This document shows, one piece after another, positions 1-7,513 of a stretch of DNA of 43,822 nucleotides. Position 1 is the first letter of the stretch. Each line of letters begins with the position of its first letter. The position numbers and the translations under genes are program-made. Below the pieces are notes generated by a model, which was not told the origin of the DNA, made no database searches, and saw nothing but the letters and a program-made list of their open reading frames with translations. The DNA lies in NCBI RefSeq assembly GCF_004681185.1, contig NZ_SRIF01000017.1, positions 1 through 43,822 of the forward strand. The letters run 5' to 3'. This DNA is from Haloarcula amylovorans (GTDB lineage Archaea > Halobacteriota > Halobacteria > Halobacteriales > Haloarculaceae).

Positions 1-126
1 TGGGAGGCTTCGGCCTCGCTGGACGCCTCCGAGCGCGAGCGCGAAATCCTCGCCGCCGGTGGCAAACTGCCCCACACGAAGGCCCAGCACGAAGAGGGCG
101 GCGACGCCGCGCCCGCCGACGACTAA
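1..126 (+). CDS. C-terminal end of an unidentified GC-rich gene (possibly aconitase-like)
   Basis: An open frame enters from the left edge and ends with TAA at 124-126, giving 41 residues that finish in an acidic, Ala-rich tail (...GGDAAPADD). The piece contains EREREILAAGGKLPHTK, which recalls the end of aconitase-family proteins, but that is memory of the family and not proof. Composition is strikingly GC-rich (third codon positions almost all G or C), unlike everything that follows. It is convergent with the dehydrogenase gene at 219-1118, with a hairpin between them. Confidence 0.6.
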   Translation, partial: WEASASLDASEREREILAAGGKLPHTKAQHEEGGDAAPADD

Positions 127-184
127 CCCTGCTAAAACTCTTCAAGAAGGTATAGACAGGAAGCTGCAGTACTTTTTGAGGAGA

Positions 185-210
185 TAGCGGAGAGATCTTA
201 TTCTCCGCTA
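185..210. terminator. Hairpin between convergent genes
   Basis: A perfect 9-bp inverted repeat TAGCGGAGA / TCTCCGCTA (185-193 and 202-210) with an 8-base loop lies in the short spacer between two convergent genes. A T5 run precedes it at about 173-177. It could end transcription from either side; no clear T tract follows on either strand, so the terminator role is inferred from position. Confidence 0.5.
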
Positions 211-218
211 ATTATCGT

Positions 219-1118
219 CTACTCATCGATACGGGCCTTTTCACCTGCTAAATCCTCGATAATCTGAATTACGCCGGAGTGGTCATCTTGTCCATATCCT
301 TTCTGTTCCATCGACTTATACATCTCATGGACGATACCTGTCGCTGGCATCGGCGTACCGTACTCTTCGCCGGCATCCATAGCGATTCGAAGGTCTTTGT
401 AATGATAAGACGAGAAGAATCCCGGTTCAAAGTTCCCGCGGATGACTCGCGGTGCGCGAGCATCGAGTGACCAACAAGCGGCTGCTCCACCGCTGATTGC
501 TTCGAGAACGCGTTCTAAATCGGCACCGCCCTGCTTTGCCAGCAATAGCGCTTCTGCAACAGCTTGATGCTGGCAACCGACGATAATTTGGTTTGCAGCT
601 TTAGTCACTTGGCCTGCCCCGGAATCACCACAGCGAGTAATCGTGTCGCCCATTGCTTCAAGCAAGTCGTAGGCGGTATCGAACGTGTCTTCGCTTCCAC
701 CAACCATAATCGAGAGCGTCCCGTCAATAGCACCTTCTTCTCCACCACTGATCGGTGCGTCTAGCATTTCCGCACCTTCCTGTTCAACCTCGTCTGAAAG
801 GCGCTCCGTTGCTGCGGGCGATATTGTCGACATGTCGATGTAGATCTGTTCATCATTGAGCGCCTGAAGTACTCCATCATCACCACGAACAACTGATGTC
901 ACAGCCTCTGTATCTGGGAGAACTGTGACTACGACATCTGAATTGCGTGTAACTTCTGCAGGCGATCTAGCGGCCCGTGCCCCTTGGTCAACCAATTGCT
1001 TGACTGGTTCCTGTGAACGATTGTACGCAATAACACTGTACCCAGTATCAAGGACGTTTTCTGCCATTGGCTTTCCCATGATACCAGTTCCGATAAACCC
1101 GATCACTTTACTCGTCAT
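219..1118 (-). CDS. NAD(P)-dependent beta-hydroxyacid dehydrogenase (3-hydroxyisobutyrate / tartronate-semialdehyde reductase type)
   Basis: The 299-residue product has the full length and motifs of the 3-hydroxyisobutyrate dehydrogenase family. The Rossmann motif GFIGTGIMGKPMA is near residues 7-19, the substrate-binding motif DAPISGG at 120-126, the catalytic lysine and asparagine are in GAGQVTKAANQ (K173, N176), and a second conserved KD pair lies at 241-242. The family interconverts beta-hydroxyacids and semialdehydes with NAD(P) in the cytoplasm. The wording GAGQVTKAANQ and overall pattern fit GarR/GlxR-like reductases at least as well as valine-pathway enzymes, so the substrate is open. 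Start: ATG at 1118 with a TATA-like box about 28 bases upstream, as expected for a leaderless haloarchaeal transcript. The upstream minus-strand gene is a D-threonine aldolase-like enzyme, but a hairpin and a separate promoter lie between them. Confidence 0.9.
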   Translation of the reverse strand: MTSKVIGFIGTGIMGKPMAENVLDTGYSVIAYNRSQEPVKQLVDQGARAARSPAEVTRNSDVVVTVLPDTEAVTSVVRGDDGVLQALNDEQIYIDMSTISPAATERLSDEVEQEGAEMLDAPISGGEEGAIDGTLSIMVGGSEDTFDTAYDLLEAMGDTITRCGDSGAGQVTKAANQIIVGCQHQAVAEALLLAKQGGADLERVLEAISGGAAACWSLDARAPRVIRGNFEPGFFSSYHYKDLRIAMDAGEEYGTPMPATGIVHEMYKSMEQKGYGQDDHSGVIQIIEDLAGEKARIDE

Positions 1119-1143
1119 CGTATGCCTTTCTTCTGGCTATTCA

Positions 1144-1149
1144 CATAAA
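1144..1149 (-). promoter_or_regulatory. TATA-like box for the dehydrogenase gene
   Basis: On the minus strand the sequence TTTATG is centred 28 bases before the ATG at 1118, the spacing of a TATA box for a leaderless transcript. Inferred from position and sequence only. Confidence 0.45.
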
Positions 1150-1192
1150 GGGCTCTGCTGAATCCTATTATTCGATGCCTTTCCCTCTGAAA

Positions 1193-1228
1193 CAGCCGTT
1201 AGGTAGGGCTGCGAACCTAACGTGGCTG
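1193..1228 (-). terminator. Hairpin after the aldolase-like gene
   Basis: CAGCC-GTTAGGT pairs with ACCTAAC-GT-GGCTG around a 10-base loop: 12 base pairs with a 2-base bulge. It lies just downstream of the minus-strand stop at 1284 and upstream of the promoter of the next gene, so it probably ends the aldolase-like transcript. Confidence 0.45.
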
Positions 1229-1283
1229 CTTCTATCTGCTAACGATAGTGTTGGTAGACACGTGTTGGATTCATTTGTTGCTG

Positions 1284-2423
1284 TTAGCGGACCTTCCCTC
1301 TTGCCTGCACCTCCCAGAGCTCTTCGACCCGGTCGTCTCGGATACCAATGATGAGGTCGTGGAGGTTGATTGTCGTGCAGACGTGAGGGACGATGAATTC
1401 TAGTCGGTCGCCGACCGTGAACGACTCGTCTGAGTCGCTGGTGTCAATCCACCCGTGTTCCTCGCTGGCGTTAACGTATTTGATGTCGTCGCGGTTCTTC
1501 GGGACTGGCATTTGCGGTTTGTCTAACGAGAACGTTTTGCTACCTCCATCGACGACGAGTCGATCGTCGTCCAGCACGGAGATGACCGTCGTGACGACCG
1601 TCGCTGTACAGTCGTTTTTCCACACCTCCCACGGTCGGAGTTCGAGTTCGCCGACATCGTTGAAAGGATACATTCCTGGGTTGATTTCGGTTACCACCGG
1701 ATGCTTGCCACTGTATCTTGATGTCGCTGTCCCGCCGACCTTCACCTCGTCTACGGAGGTTACAGCGGCCTCAATGTCCTCAACCACGTCCTGGGTCAGT
1801 TCCATCGCTTCCCAGCACAGTTTGTCGAACTCCGATTCAGTCGCGGCTTCGGCTTTTACGTGCGACTCATATGCGAGGATACCGTTGAACTCGAGGTAGG
1901 CTGCCTCGTCGATCCGCTCCGCGAGAGCCACGGCTTGGGGGCCTGGATCGATACCAGTCCTGTGCAATCCCACGTCAACTTCGAGGATGACCTCGACCGT
2001 CGTTTGGTGCTCGTGAGCGGCTTCTTGTAGGCAATCGATGGTCGCGGCCGAATCGACTGTTGTCGCCAGCTTCTCGACCTTCTGCGAGAGCCAGCAAAAC
2101 CGGTCGAGTTTCTTTTTGCCGACAACCTGATACGACAGGTAGATGTCGTCGATTCCGTTTCGCGCCATCGTTTCTACCTCGCCAAGTGTTTGACAGCAGA
2201 TCCCGCCACCGTCAGTCATCTCGTCCTCAAGTGCCGCGAGTTCGGCATTCTTGTGCGTCTTGACGTGCGAGCGGAGTGATATGTCATTCTCGTCGGCGAA
2301 CGCCGTGTACTCTTCGATATTGCGCTCCATCGCATTGATGTCGACAAGCAAGGCCGGGGTTTCGAGGGTTTCGACCGGTTGATAGAGTGTCGGCTTCATC
2401 TCGTCAGTCGTCCACATAGACAT
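1284..2423 (-). CDS. PLP-dependent D-threonine aldolase / D-serine dehydratase-like (DSD1) enzyme
   Basis: A fold-type III PLP enzyme of 379 residues. The N-terminal motif LETPALLVD is followed by the PLP lysine in RSHVKTHK (K55). The C-terminal metal-site motif PHVCTTINLHD (346-356) supplies the His and Cys that bind zinc in D-serine dehydratases, and EHGW (322-325) is also conserved. The family cleaves D-threonine or 3-hydroxy-D-aspartate, or dehydrates D-serine; the exact substrate cannot be read here. The open frame extends 46 codons further upstream. I chose the ATG at 2423 because a TATA-like box sits 28 bases before it and the extra N-terminus is not family-like. Another ATG at 2399 is possible. 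Its downstream neighbour is a GarR-like dehydrogenase, so both could act on hydroxy-amino acid or glyoxylate-related carbon, but they appear to be separately promoted. Confidence 0.85.
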   Translation of the reverse strand: MSMWTTDEMKPTLYQPVETLETPALLVDINAMERNIEEYTAFADENDISLRSHVKTHKNAELAALEDEMTDGGGICCQTLGEVETMARNGIDDIYLSYQVVGKKKLDRFCWLSQKVEKLATTVDSAATIDCLQEAAHEHQTTVEVILEVDVGLHRTGIDPGPQAVALAERIDEAAYLEFNGILAYESHVKAEAATESEFDKLCWEAMELTQDVVEDIEAAVTSVDEVKVGGTATSRYSGKHPVVTEINPGMYPFNDVGELELRPWEVWKNDCTATVVTTVISVLDDDRLVVDGGSKTFSLDKPQMPVPKNRDDIKYVNASEEHGWIDTSDSDESFTVGDRLEFIVPHVCTTINLHDLIIGIRDDRVEELWEVQARGKVR

Positions 2424-2448
2424 AACCCGAAGGAGGCACTCCTGAAGG

Positions 2449-2454
2449 AATAAA
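2449..2454 (-). promoter_or_regulatory. TATA-like box deciding the start of the aldolase-like gene
   Basis: TTTATT on the minus strand is centred 28 bases before the ATG at 2423. This supports that start over the longer open frame. Confidence 0.45.
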
Positions 2455-2588
2455 CTGTAGGTAAATGCAAGGGTTGTGAGAGGACTCGCCTCGCGTACGT
2501 CCCACCGAATCGACTTCCGAGAGAGAGAGTGTATCTTTCCAGGATTGAGTCGAGAATTCATGTCGGGATCGATAGGCTATCCGTAGCC

Positions 2589-2881
2589 ATGGACAGCAAG
2601 AAGGAGAAGATGCTGAGCAAAGAGTTGTACGACGCTGACGATTCTGAACTCGCAGCCGAACGGGAACGAGCGCGAGAGTTCATGATGCGGTATAATCGTA
2701 CGACAGTACACGAACAGAGCGAATGACGGGAGTGCTGACAGCACTCTTCGGGTCGATTGGTGAGGAGTGCATCGTCGAGCCTCCATTCCGGTGTGATTAT
2801 GGCTACAACATCCACGTCGGTGAGAACTTCTCCGCGAACTTCGATTGCATCGTCTTGGATCTGTGTCGGGTAGACGGTTGA
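2589..2881 (+). pseudogene. maa: Broken maltose/galactoside O-acetyltransferase, N-terminal half only
   Basis: Translation from the ATG at 2589 gives the Mac domain that opens maltose O-acetyltransferases (KEKMLSKELYDADDSEL, then ERERAREFMMRYN). The frame stops at 2726. The sequence continues in another frame from 2723 with the conserved EPPFRCDYGYNIHVGENF and FDCIVLD, then stops at 2879-2881. So the gene carries a frameshift near 2715-2725 and has lost the whole left-handed beta-helix with the catalytic His, leaving less than half of the normal length of about 185 residues. Active enzymes move an acetyl group from acetyl-CoA to a sugar. This copy is almost certainly dead and marks the start of a patch of decayed genes. 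Confidence 0.85.
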
Positions 2882-3064
2882 TTCAGCGTACTCACTTACC
2901 AGATACGACAACATCTCTCAACAGTGGTCCACAGCCTCGATAATGTCGTTGTCACTGCCAACGGGAGTGAAGAGGTCCCCTACCCAAGCTGTTCCCGATA
3001 CGACCGAGAATCGCGTGTGAGGCGATAACGGAGCGACAGTGGAATCGTTACCCCCAATCGCTAC

Positions 3065-3346
3065 TTATACATCAGAATCGACTTCAGCAAGGGCTTCTGT
3101 AGCAACATCTCCTAATTCCCCGACTTCGATATGTGAGTCCCCTCTCTCGCACCGTTTCCTCTGAATTGTCGAGATATCGGGCTGCAACCGTGTACCCGGA
3201 TGCCGGGACAAGAACTTCACCCATCCCGCGTCGGCCGCCGTGATCGACGGCAGTCGAATGTCCTCATCAAGCGCCAACAAAAGGTCACGAGCGGACTCGC
3301 TACGTCGCTCGTCGATTGCATCCGGTTGTTCCCCTCGGTCGGCCAT
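3065..3346 (-). CDS. Hypothetical 93-residue acidic protein
   Basis: ATG at 3346, stop at 3065. The product is hydrophilic (many D, E, R) with no signal peptide or membrane segment, and I do not recognise the family. The same frame reads on past the stop with protein-like sequence (VAIGGNDSTVAPLSPHTRF..., ...DNDIIEAVDHC) to a second stop near 2918, so the annotated piece may be the front of a longer, interrupted gene. It sits between two clear pseudogenes, which makes decay plausible. An imperfect inverted repeat (TATATCTATC/GGTAGATATA, 3416-3425 and 3444-3453) lies about 70-107 bases upstream and could be an operator. Confidence 0.4.
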   Translation of the reverse strand: MADRGEQPDAIDERRSESARDLLLALDEDIRLPSITAADAGWVKFLSRHPGTRLQPDISTIQRKRCERGDSHIEVGELGDVATEALAEVDSDV

Positions 3347-3534
3347 CTAGTCCTGTACAAGCGTTGAGAGTATTTGATATTCGAGTGCTGAGAATACTTG
3401 TCACCGTTCTGTTGATATATCTATCAGATTTCGGTAGCTCTGAGGTAGATATATTACCGGATCGGGGATAATTGCGTTATCTCACTGCTGTTTCTTCCGA
3501 TAGACATCTATACTCTCGTCTTCGGGCGGGATAT

Positions 3535-3885
3535 ATCCACTGGACCCCGCGTCGGCGCGGATCGTTCGGGTCCCGGAGCAGGTCCCCCACACGGACGGCT
3601 GTGTACGCGAGGACGAACACGAGGGTGCGGTCACGAGCGGCTTTCACCGCTGTGTATCGCGCTCGCTGCCTGTCGAGAGGGTTCAGTATCTTCCGGGAGC
3701 GTCGTGTACGTCTTAATAGCGTCGCGGGCCCGCTTGTCGACACAACGGGTGAGCGCGTGGCGCTGCTCGGACGTCCAGACCTACTGGTCCCGGGGCTTGC
3801 GGCCGTCGTCCTCCGGCAGCGGCGCCATCGCACTCGCCCGCTGTGCGTAGTGCGCGTCGAGATACCCCTCGTTGACGCATCAGCC
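3535..3885 (-). pseudogene. Decayed tyrosine integrase fragment
   Basis: Two minus-strand frames together read like a haloarchaeal phage/plasmid integrase. The first (about 3885-3700) has YLDAHYAQRASAMAPLPEDD, an in-frame stop, then VWTSEQRHALTRCVDKRARD and TYTTLPEDTE. The second (about 3695-3535) has LDRQRARYTAVKAARDR and the arginine-I region LVFVLAYTAVRVGDLLRDP followed by NDPRRRGVQW. The stop, the frameshift, and the missing N-terminus and catalytic HxxR/Tyr region make it non-functional. It is a different integrase subfamily from the intact recombinase at 4180-5472. Confidence 0.75.
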
Positions 3886-4179
3886 ACACCACGGGGGGAT
3901 GAGTACTGAGTGTGGCCGTGCACAGAAATCGAACATTCGGAGCTGTCTCTGCAGAATTGGTATAGCAATATACGATATAAGATAGGTTGTGGGACCTGAA
4001 TGCATTTCGTTGGTGTTCACACAGACTCCACCAGTCTGTTAGTCCCCAAAACCTATATCTAATCTGGGAGAAGCGCGCTACTATACGAAAATGCCACGCA
4101 TAGAACCACAGCACAACTCAGCGAGTCCCCTACCTATCGCTCGCAGCAGTGAACAATCGATATCGAGGAGTACAGTAGT

Positions 4180-5472
4180 ATGAGCGACGTCACATCCTCG
4201 AATTCCGACTGGGAAGGTGTCGACGATGTCTCCTGGACGGTGCTTGACCACGAGGAACTCATTGAAGCATACTGGGCTGTCGTCGCTCCGCTAATGACGG
4301 CCGATGGCCTCGATCCAGAACGCGATAAGCCGACACACAGCTGGCTACGCGAACATGACCTTCGTCCGCTTCTCTACGCCCTACGGGAGTATCACGATCG
4401 TACGTTCTCGGAGTTCTGGCGTGACGATTTGGCGTTACAGATGGAAGAGACAGCGTATGACTGGGCAACAGACCACGAACGGACCATCGAAGCACTCGAA
4501 TCCTTTCTCACTTCTCGTCGGGAGCGCAAGGGTCTCGCAGAGTCGTCTATCAAGACACTCCAGTATCGACTAAACCGATACGTTCGAGCCTATCAGGCTG
4601 AAAATGATGCAGACGACCTTATAACACCTGTTGCGCGTGATAGCGACATGCCAGCATACAGAGCGGTCGATGCATGCTGGGGAGCATTCGACCGGCTACA
4701 TGCAACCCTTGACGGCGGACAGACTAAGCGTCGGATTCACTTAGCGGTCTCAAACTGGTATGCTCACCTCGTTCGGCGGAAATGGGCCGCGATTAACCCC
4801 GCTGATGGCCTTGACGACGAATTTGACTGGTCACAGGGATCGGCTGATGATGCTGATACACCGTGTCTTGATACAAACCACGTCCGAGCACTGTACCAAA
4901 CAGCGGCTGAACAGGAAGAGCGCCTCCTCATCCTCGCGTTATGTGCTTGGGGACTTCGACCAAACGAGGTTGCCAGCCTGCATACTCAGCAATTTATTCT
5001 CGAAGTGCCGACTGATGCAGTCCCATATATCGACTTTGAAGCGAGAAAGAACGGTCCTGGAGAGGTCTCGCTGCTCTATGGACAAGACGTACTCGAATCA
5101 CGTCTTGCAACACTAGCCGATCGCGACGACTGGGACGGCTACCTCTTCCCGTCTCCACACGCCTCGAGCGACCCGATCTCACGATGGACAGTCTGGAATC
5201 GATTCACAAACCTTGCTAGCCGGGCCGGACTTCCCGACGAGATCAATGGTGTGTCACCTACGCCGAAGATGGGGCGACGATTTTGGTATGATGCATATTC
5301 TGCGTCACTTGATGTCGTTCTCGGTAGTCTTGATGAAATAGCGGCCGAACAGGGGAGTGCCAGCGCTGACGTCGTTTTACAGAACTATCTCTCAGAGACA
5401 CGAGCTCGGAAGTTGCGTCGACAATATATGCGCGATCAGCTCGCTGCCGCCTTCGACACTACTACTGCATGA
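4180..5472 (+). CDS. Tyrosine recombinase (integrase/XerC-D family)
   Basis: A 430-residue tyrosine recombinase, probably complete. An N-terminal helical SAM-like DNA-binding part (about 100-215, ...GLAESSIKTLQYRLNRY...) is followed by the catalytic domain. The domain shows arginine I in LCAWGLRPNEVASLH (R260), the beta-hairpin lysine in FEARKNGPGEV (K290), arginine II in KMGRRFWYD (R366/R367, in place of the usual HxxR) and the nucleophile in VVLQNYLSETRARKL (Y403). Such enzymes cut and rejoin DNA for integration or for resolving replicon dimers. The ATG at 4180 follows GAGGAG at about 10 bases. It stands directly before the repeat array and parA, a position more like a plasmid dimer-resolution or maintenance gene than a phage integrase. 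No tRNA or att core was found beside it. Confidence 0.85.
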   Translation: MSDVTSSNSDWEGVDDVSWTVLDHEELIEAYWAVVAPLMTADGLDPERDKPTHSWLREHDLRPLLYALREYHDRTFSEFWRDDLALQMEETAYDWATDHERTIEALESFLTSRRERKGLAESSIKTLQYRLNRYVRAYQAENDADDLITPVARDSDMPAYRAVDACWGAFDRLHATLDGGQTKRRIHLAVSNWYAHLVRRKWAAINPADGLDDEFDWSQGSADDADTPCLDTNHVRALYQTAAEQEERLLILALCAWGLRPNEVASLHTQQFILEVPTDAVPYIDFEARKNGPGEVSLLYGQDVLESRLATLADRDDWDGYLFPSPHASSDPISRWTVWNRFTNLASRAGLPDEINGVSPTPKMGRRFWYDAYSASLDVVLGSLDEIAAEQGSASADVVLQNYLSETRARKLRRQYMRDQLAAAFDTTTA

Positions 5473-5560
5473 ACTGCCCTGGGTCGACCCTTGCGACACA
5501 TCTTGCTCAACTGCAGATGACGCGACGGGATCTCTCGGCTGTGAGTCACGGAGAAGGTAC

Positions 5561-6055
5561 TCAATGAATCTGTGAATCAATGAGCCAGATTACCAAGTAG
5601 TGGCGATACTGGAATCAATGAGTCACAAACTCAGAGAATCAGTGCGTAAATGAATCACTGAATCTCGTATCAAGGGATGCAATAGTTACTGATTCAATGA
5701 GATATGGATTCCATGAATAGCAGAGTCTTAGAGTAGGGAATTTGTACAACCCCTTCGGAGTCTATGAATCCATGCATCAGTGAATCACTGATTTAATGAG
5801 ATTCCCATAGTGAACCCGTCTACCGCTGTTGCCTATATTTTGGGACGTATTGTAGGTAGAACGAGAGAGATTAGCAGTAGAATTGAATCATTGATTCAGT
5901 GAGTCAATGATTTATCTATACGCTTCAAACCCCCTTGTGATCGAGCGAAATTTCCCATTAGAGCCCCGCTACGCTGAGCTTTCGAAATTATCCGATCAAA
6001 TATCGAGTATCCAAGTGTCTGACGTAAATTTATGAGTCAGTGATTCAATGATTGA
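5561..6055. repeat. Dispersed GAATCA/TGATTCA repeat array (putative centromere/iteron region)
   Basis: The 586-bp AT-rich gap between the recombinase and parA is filled with copies of a short element, GAATCANTGA(A/G)TC, and its inverse TGATTCANTGA. Clear copies lie at about 5562-5584, 5612-5625, 5651-5664, 5690-5701, 5765-5800, 5884-5912 and 6032-6055. Many are themselves near-palindromic (for example TGAATCATTGATTCA at 5884-5898). The last group overlaps the parA promoter. The layout resembles a parS/centromere or operator array bound by a partner of ParA, with autoregulation of parA. It could also include replication iterons, but no Orc1/Cdc6 or Rep gene is in the window. Confidence 0.75.
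6029..6034 (+). promoter_or_regulatory. TATA-like box of parA embedded in repeats
   Basis: TTTATG is centred about 28 bases before the parA ATG at 6059, and repeat copies (GAGTCAGTGATTCAATGATTGA) fill the rest of the leaderless promoter. A protein bound to the repeats would block transcription. Confidence 0.5.
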
Positions 6056-6058
6056 TCT

Positions 6059-6970
6059 ATGTCCGAGACACCACGTGGCTGGGGAGTCTTCCCTTCGACT
6101 GGGATTCCCACGGTCGCGTTTGGCAACCAGAAAGGTGGGACTGGAAAGACTACTGCAACGATTAATAGCGCCGCTGCATTGGCCACTCGCGGCCATGACG
6201 TGCTGGCGATCGATCTGGACCCGCAAGCTGACCTGACGAAGGGCCTCGGGCTCGGCCCCGGAGACGATAATGATGCATCGAATCCGAAAAACGACCTCCC
6301 AAATACACTCACTACTGACGACGGGAATCTACTTGACGTGCTTGTCGACAATCCACGCACGCACGATACAGCACTGTCCGAAATTGTGGTCGACAAAGAC
6401 GAGTACGAACACCTGAACTTCGATATCGTTCCGAGTCACAAAGACATGGGACTCGCACGTGACTGGATGGACGATGCAAGTGCGCGTCTCTCATTGAAAG
6501 TCGCCCTTGATGAACTAGTTGATGAGGGGTATACCTACGACTACATCCTCATCGATTGCCCGCCAGACCTTTCGGTCCTCACGGACGCCGCGTTCATCGC
6601 CGCCCAGAACGTCTTCCTCGCGGCACAAACGCAAGCGACCTCACGGGATGCACTCGATGACCTCTGGGACCAACTCGAGTCAATAGAGGAGAGTCAACAA
6701 GTCGAAATCGCTATCGTCGGCCTCTTGGCGAACATGTACCGGGACGATGGCCAGTCACAGAAGTTCCTGAAAGCGTTCGACGAGTCGTTCGCATCGATGG
6801 CACCGATTTTTAAACTTCCAATGCGGGTAGCGATACAGCGAGCCTGGGACAACGGCTGTGACATCTTCGAGTGGGAGGATTCGAACGATCAGCAGGTCGA
6901 ACGCGACGTATTCCTGGAAATTGCTGAGACGATGGAACGTGCATTCGACAAGGCAGAGGTGGAGGCCTAA
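6059..6970 (+). CDS. parA: ParA-family partition ATPase
   Basis: A 303-residue deviant-Walker ATPase of the ParA/Soj type. The P-loop KGGTGKTT is at 25-32 with the signature lysine, switch I IDLDPQADLT at 51-60, and the Walker B-like DYILIDCPPDLSVL follows near 180. The C-terminal part is normal in length and there is no extra N-terminal HTH. ParA proteins bind the nucleoid as ATP dimers and are released by a centromere-binding partner, which moves replicons apart. The next gene follows after one base and is the likely partner. The promoter lies inside the repeat array. A possible alternative is a ParA-like ATPase that positions a non-DNA cargo, but the repeats argue for DNA partition. Confidence 0.9.
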   Translation: MSETPRGWGVFPSTGIPTVAFGNQKGGTGKTTATINSAAALATRGHDVLAIDLDPQADLTKGLGLGPGDDNDASNPKNDLPNTLTTDDGNLLDVLVDNPRTHDTALSEIVVDKDEYEHLNFDIVPSHKDMGLARDWMDDASARLSLKVALDELVDEGYTYDYILIDCPPDLSVLTDAAFIAAQNVFLAAQTQATSRDALDDLWDQLESIEESQQVEIAIVGLLANMYRDDGQSQKFLKAFDESFASMAPIFKLPMRVAIQRAWDNGCDIFEWEDSNDQQVERDVFLEIAETMERAFDKAEVEA

Positions 6971-6971
6971 T

Positions 6972-7394
6972 ATGCCCCGAGGAATGGACGAGCGGTTCGA
7001 CAATCCAGTTGACGAAGATGACGACGCATCAGCGGACACAGAAGAAACAACTGAAGCCTCCGAGAACACAGAAACTTCGGAAGCGACGTCAGCGTCGAAA
7101 GAACAGTCGCCACCGGAACAGTCTGCATCGTCGACGAGTGAGTCGGACAATACCGACGATCTCAATATTCGTGAAGACTGGGACTCAGCGACGATCTATG
7201 TCGAGCCAGAGCAAAGCGAAGACATCGAAGTTACCTTCACTCGCTTGAAAAAACAGTTGAAACGCGAGGAGGACCTTACGCTCGAGAAGAACAAGCACTT
7301 CTACCGGGGTATTTTCGAGGTAGCGTTCGGGGAACATCGAGAGGAGACAAAGGAGAAAATCCGGGAGCTGGCCAACCAAGAAAGAGATCGATGA
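6972..7394 (+). CDS. Acidic ParA-partner protein (putative centromere-binding factor)
   Basis: ATG at 6972, one base after the parA stop, giving 140 residues. The first 75 or so residues are a disordered acidic/Ser/Thr tract (DEDDDASADTEETTEASENT...). The C-terminal 65 residues form a mixed charged, probably helical domain (TFTRLKKQLKREEDLTLEKN, then FEVAFGEHREETKEKIREL). Small, sequence-divergent genes right behind parA commonly encode the centromere-binding partner, and this position is the only basis for the call. I see no ParB, ribbon-helix-helix or classical HTH signature that I can name. A copy of the repeat (ATGATTCAGTGA) begins at the stop codon, so the cassette is flanked by repeats on both sides. 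Confidence 0.65.
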   Translation: MPRGMDERFDNPVDEDDDASADTEETTEASENTETSEATSASKEQSPPEQSASSTSESDNTDDLNIREDWDSATIYVEPEQSEDIEVTFTRLKKQLKREEDLTLEKNKHFYRGIFEVAFGEHREETKEKIRELANQERDR

Positions 7395-7445
7395 TTCAGT
7401 GACTCCGTGACTTCAGGAAAAAGTGGTACAGAAATTCACTGATTT
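7391..7445. repeat. Repeat copies downstream of the parA operon
   Basis: ATGATTCAGTGACTCCGTGA at 7391-7410 and AATTCACTGATTTGA at 7433-7447 match the element upstream of parA. They bracket the cassette on the distal side. Confidence 0.6.
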
Positions 7446-7513
7446 GAGATAAAACGTGGACATTCCTAGAAGTTGTATTTATAAACCAGATTTCGCGATA
7501 GATTCTATCACGA

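Noticed and set aside
2558..2914. 118-codon minus-strand frame
   Set aside because: Most of it is antisense to the recognisable maltose acetyltransferase fragment on the plus strand.
3472..3909. 145-codon plus-strand frame, very Arg-rich
   Set aside because: Antisense to the decayed integrase; the Arg-rich composition is typical of an out-of-frame reading of GC-rich haloarchaeal DNA.
4100..5500. Phage integration (att) site for the intact recombinase
   Set aside because: No tRNA gene and no obvious long direct repeat bracketing the region could be seen.
5473..6058. Replication origin
   Set aside because: The array is AT-rich with repeats, but no Orc1/Cdc6, RepH or other initiator gene is in the window, so a partition site is the better reading.
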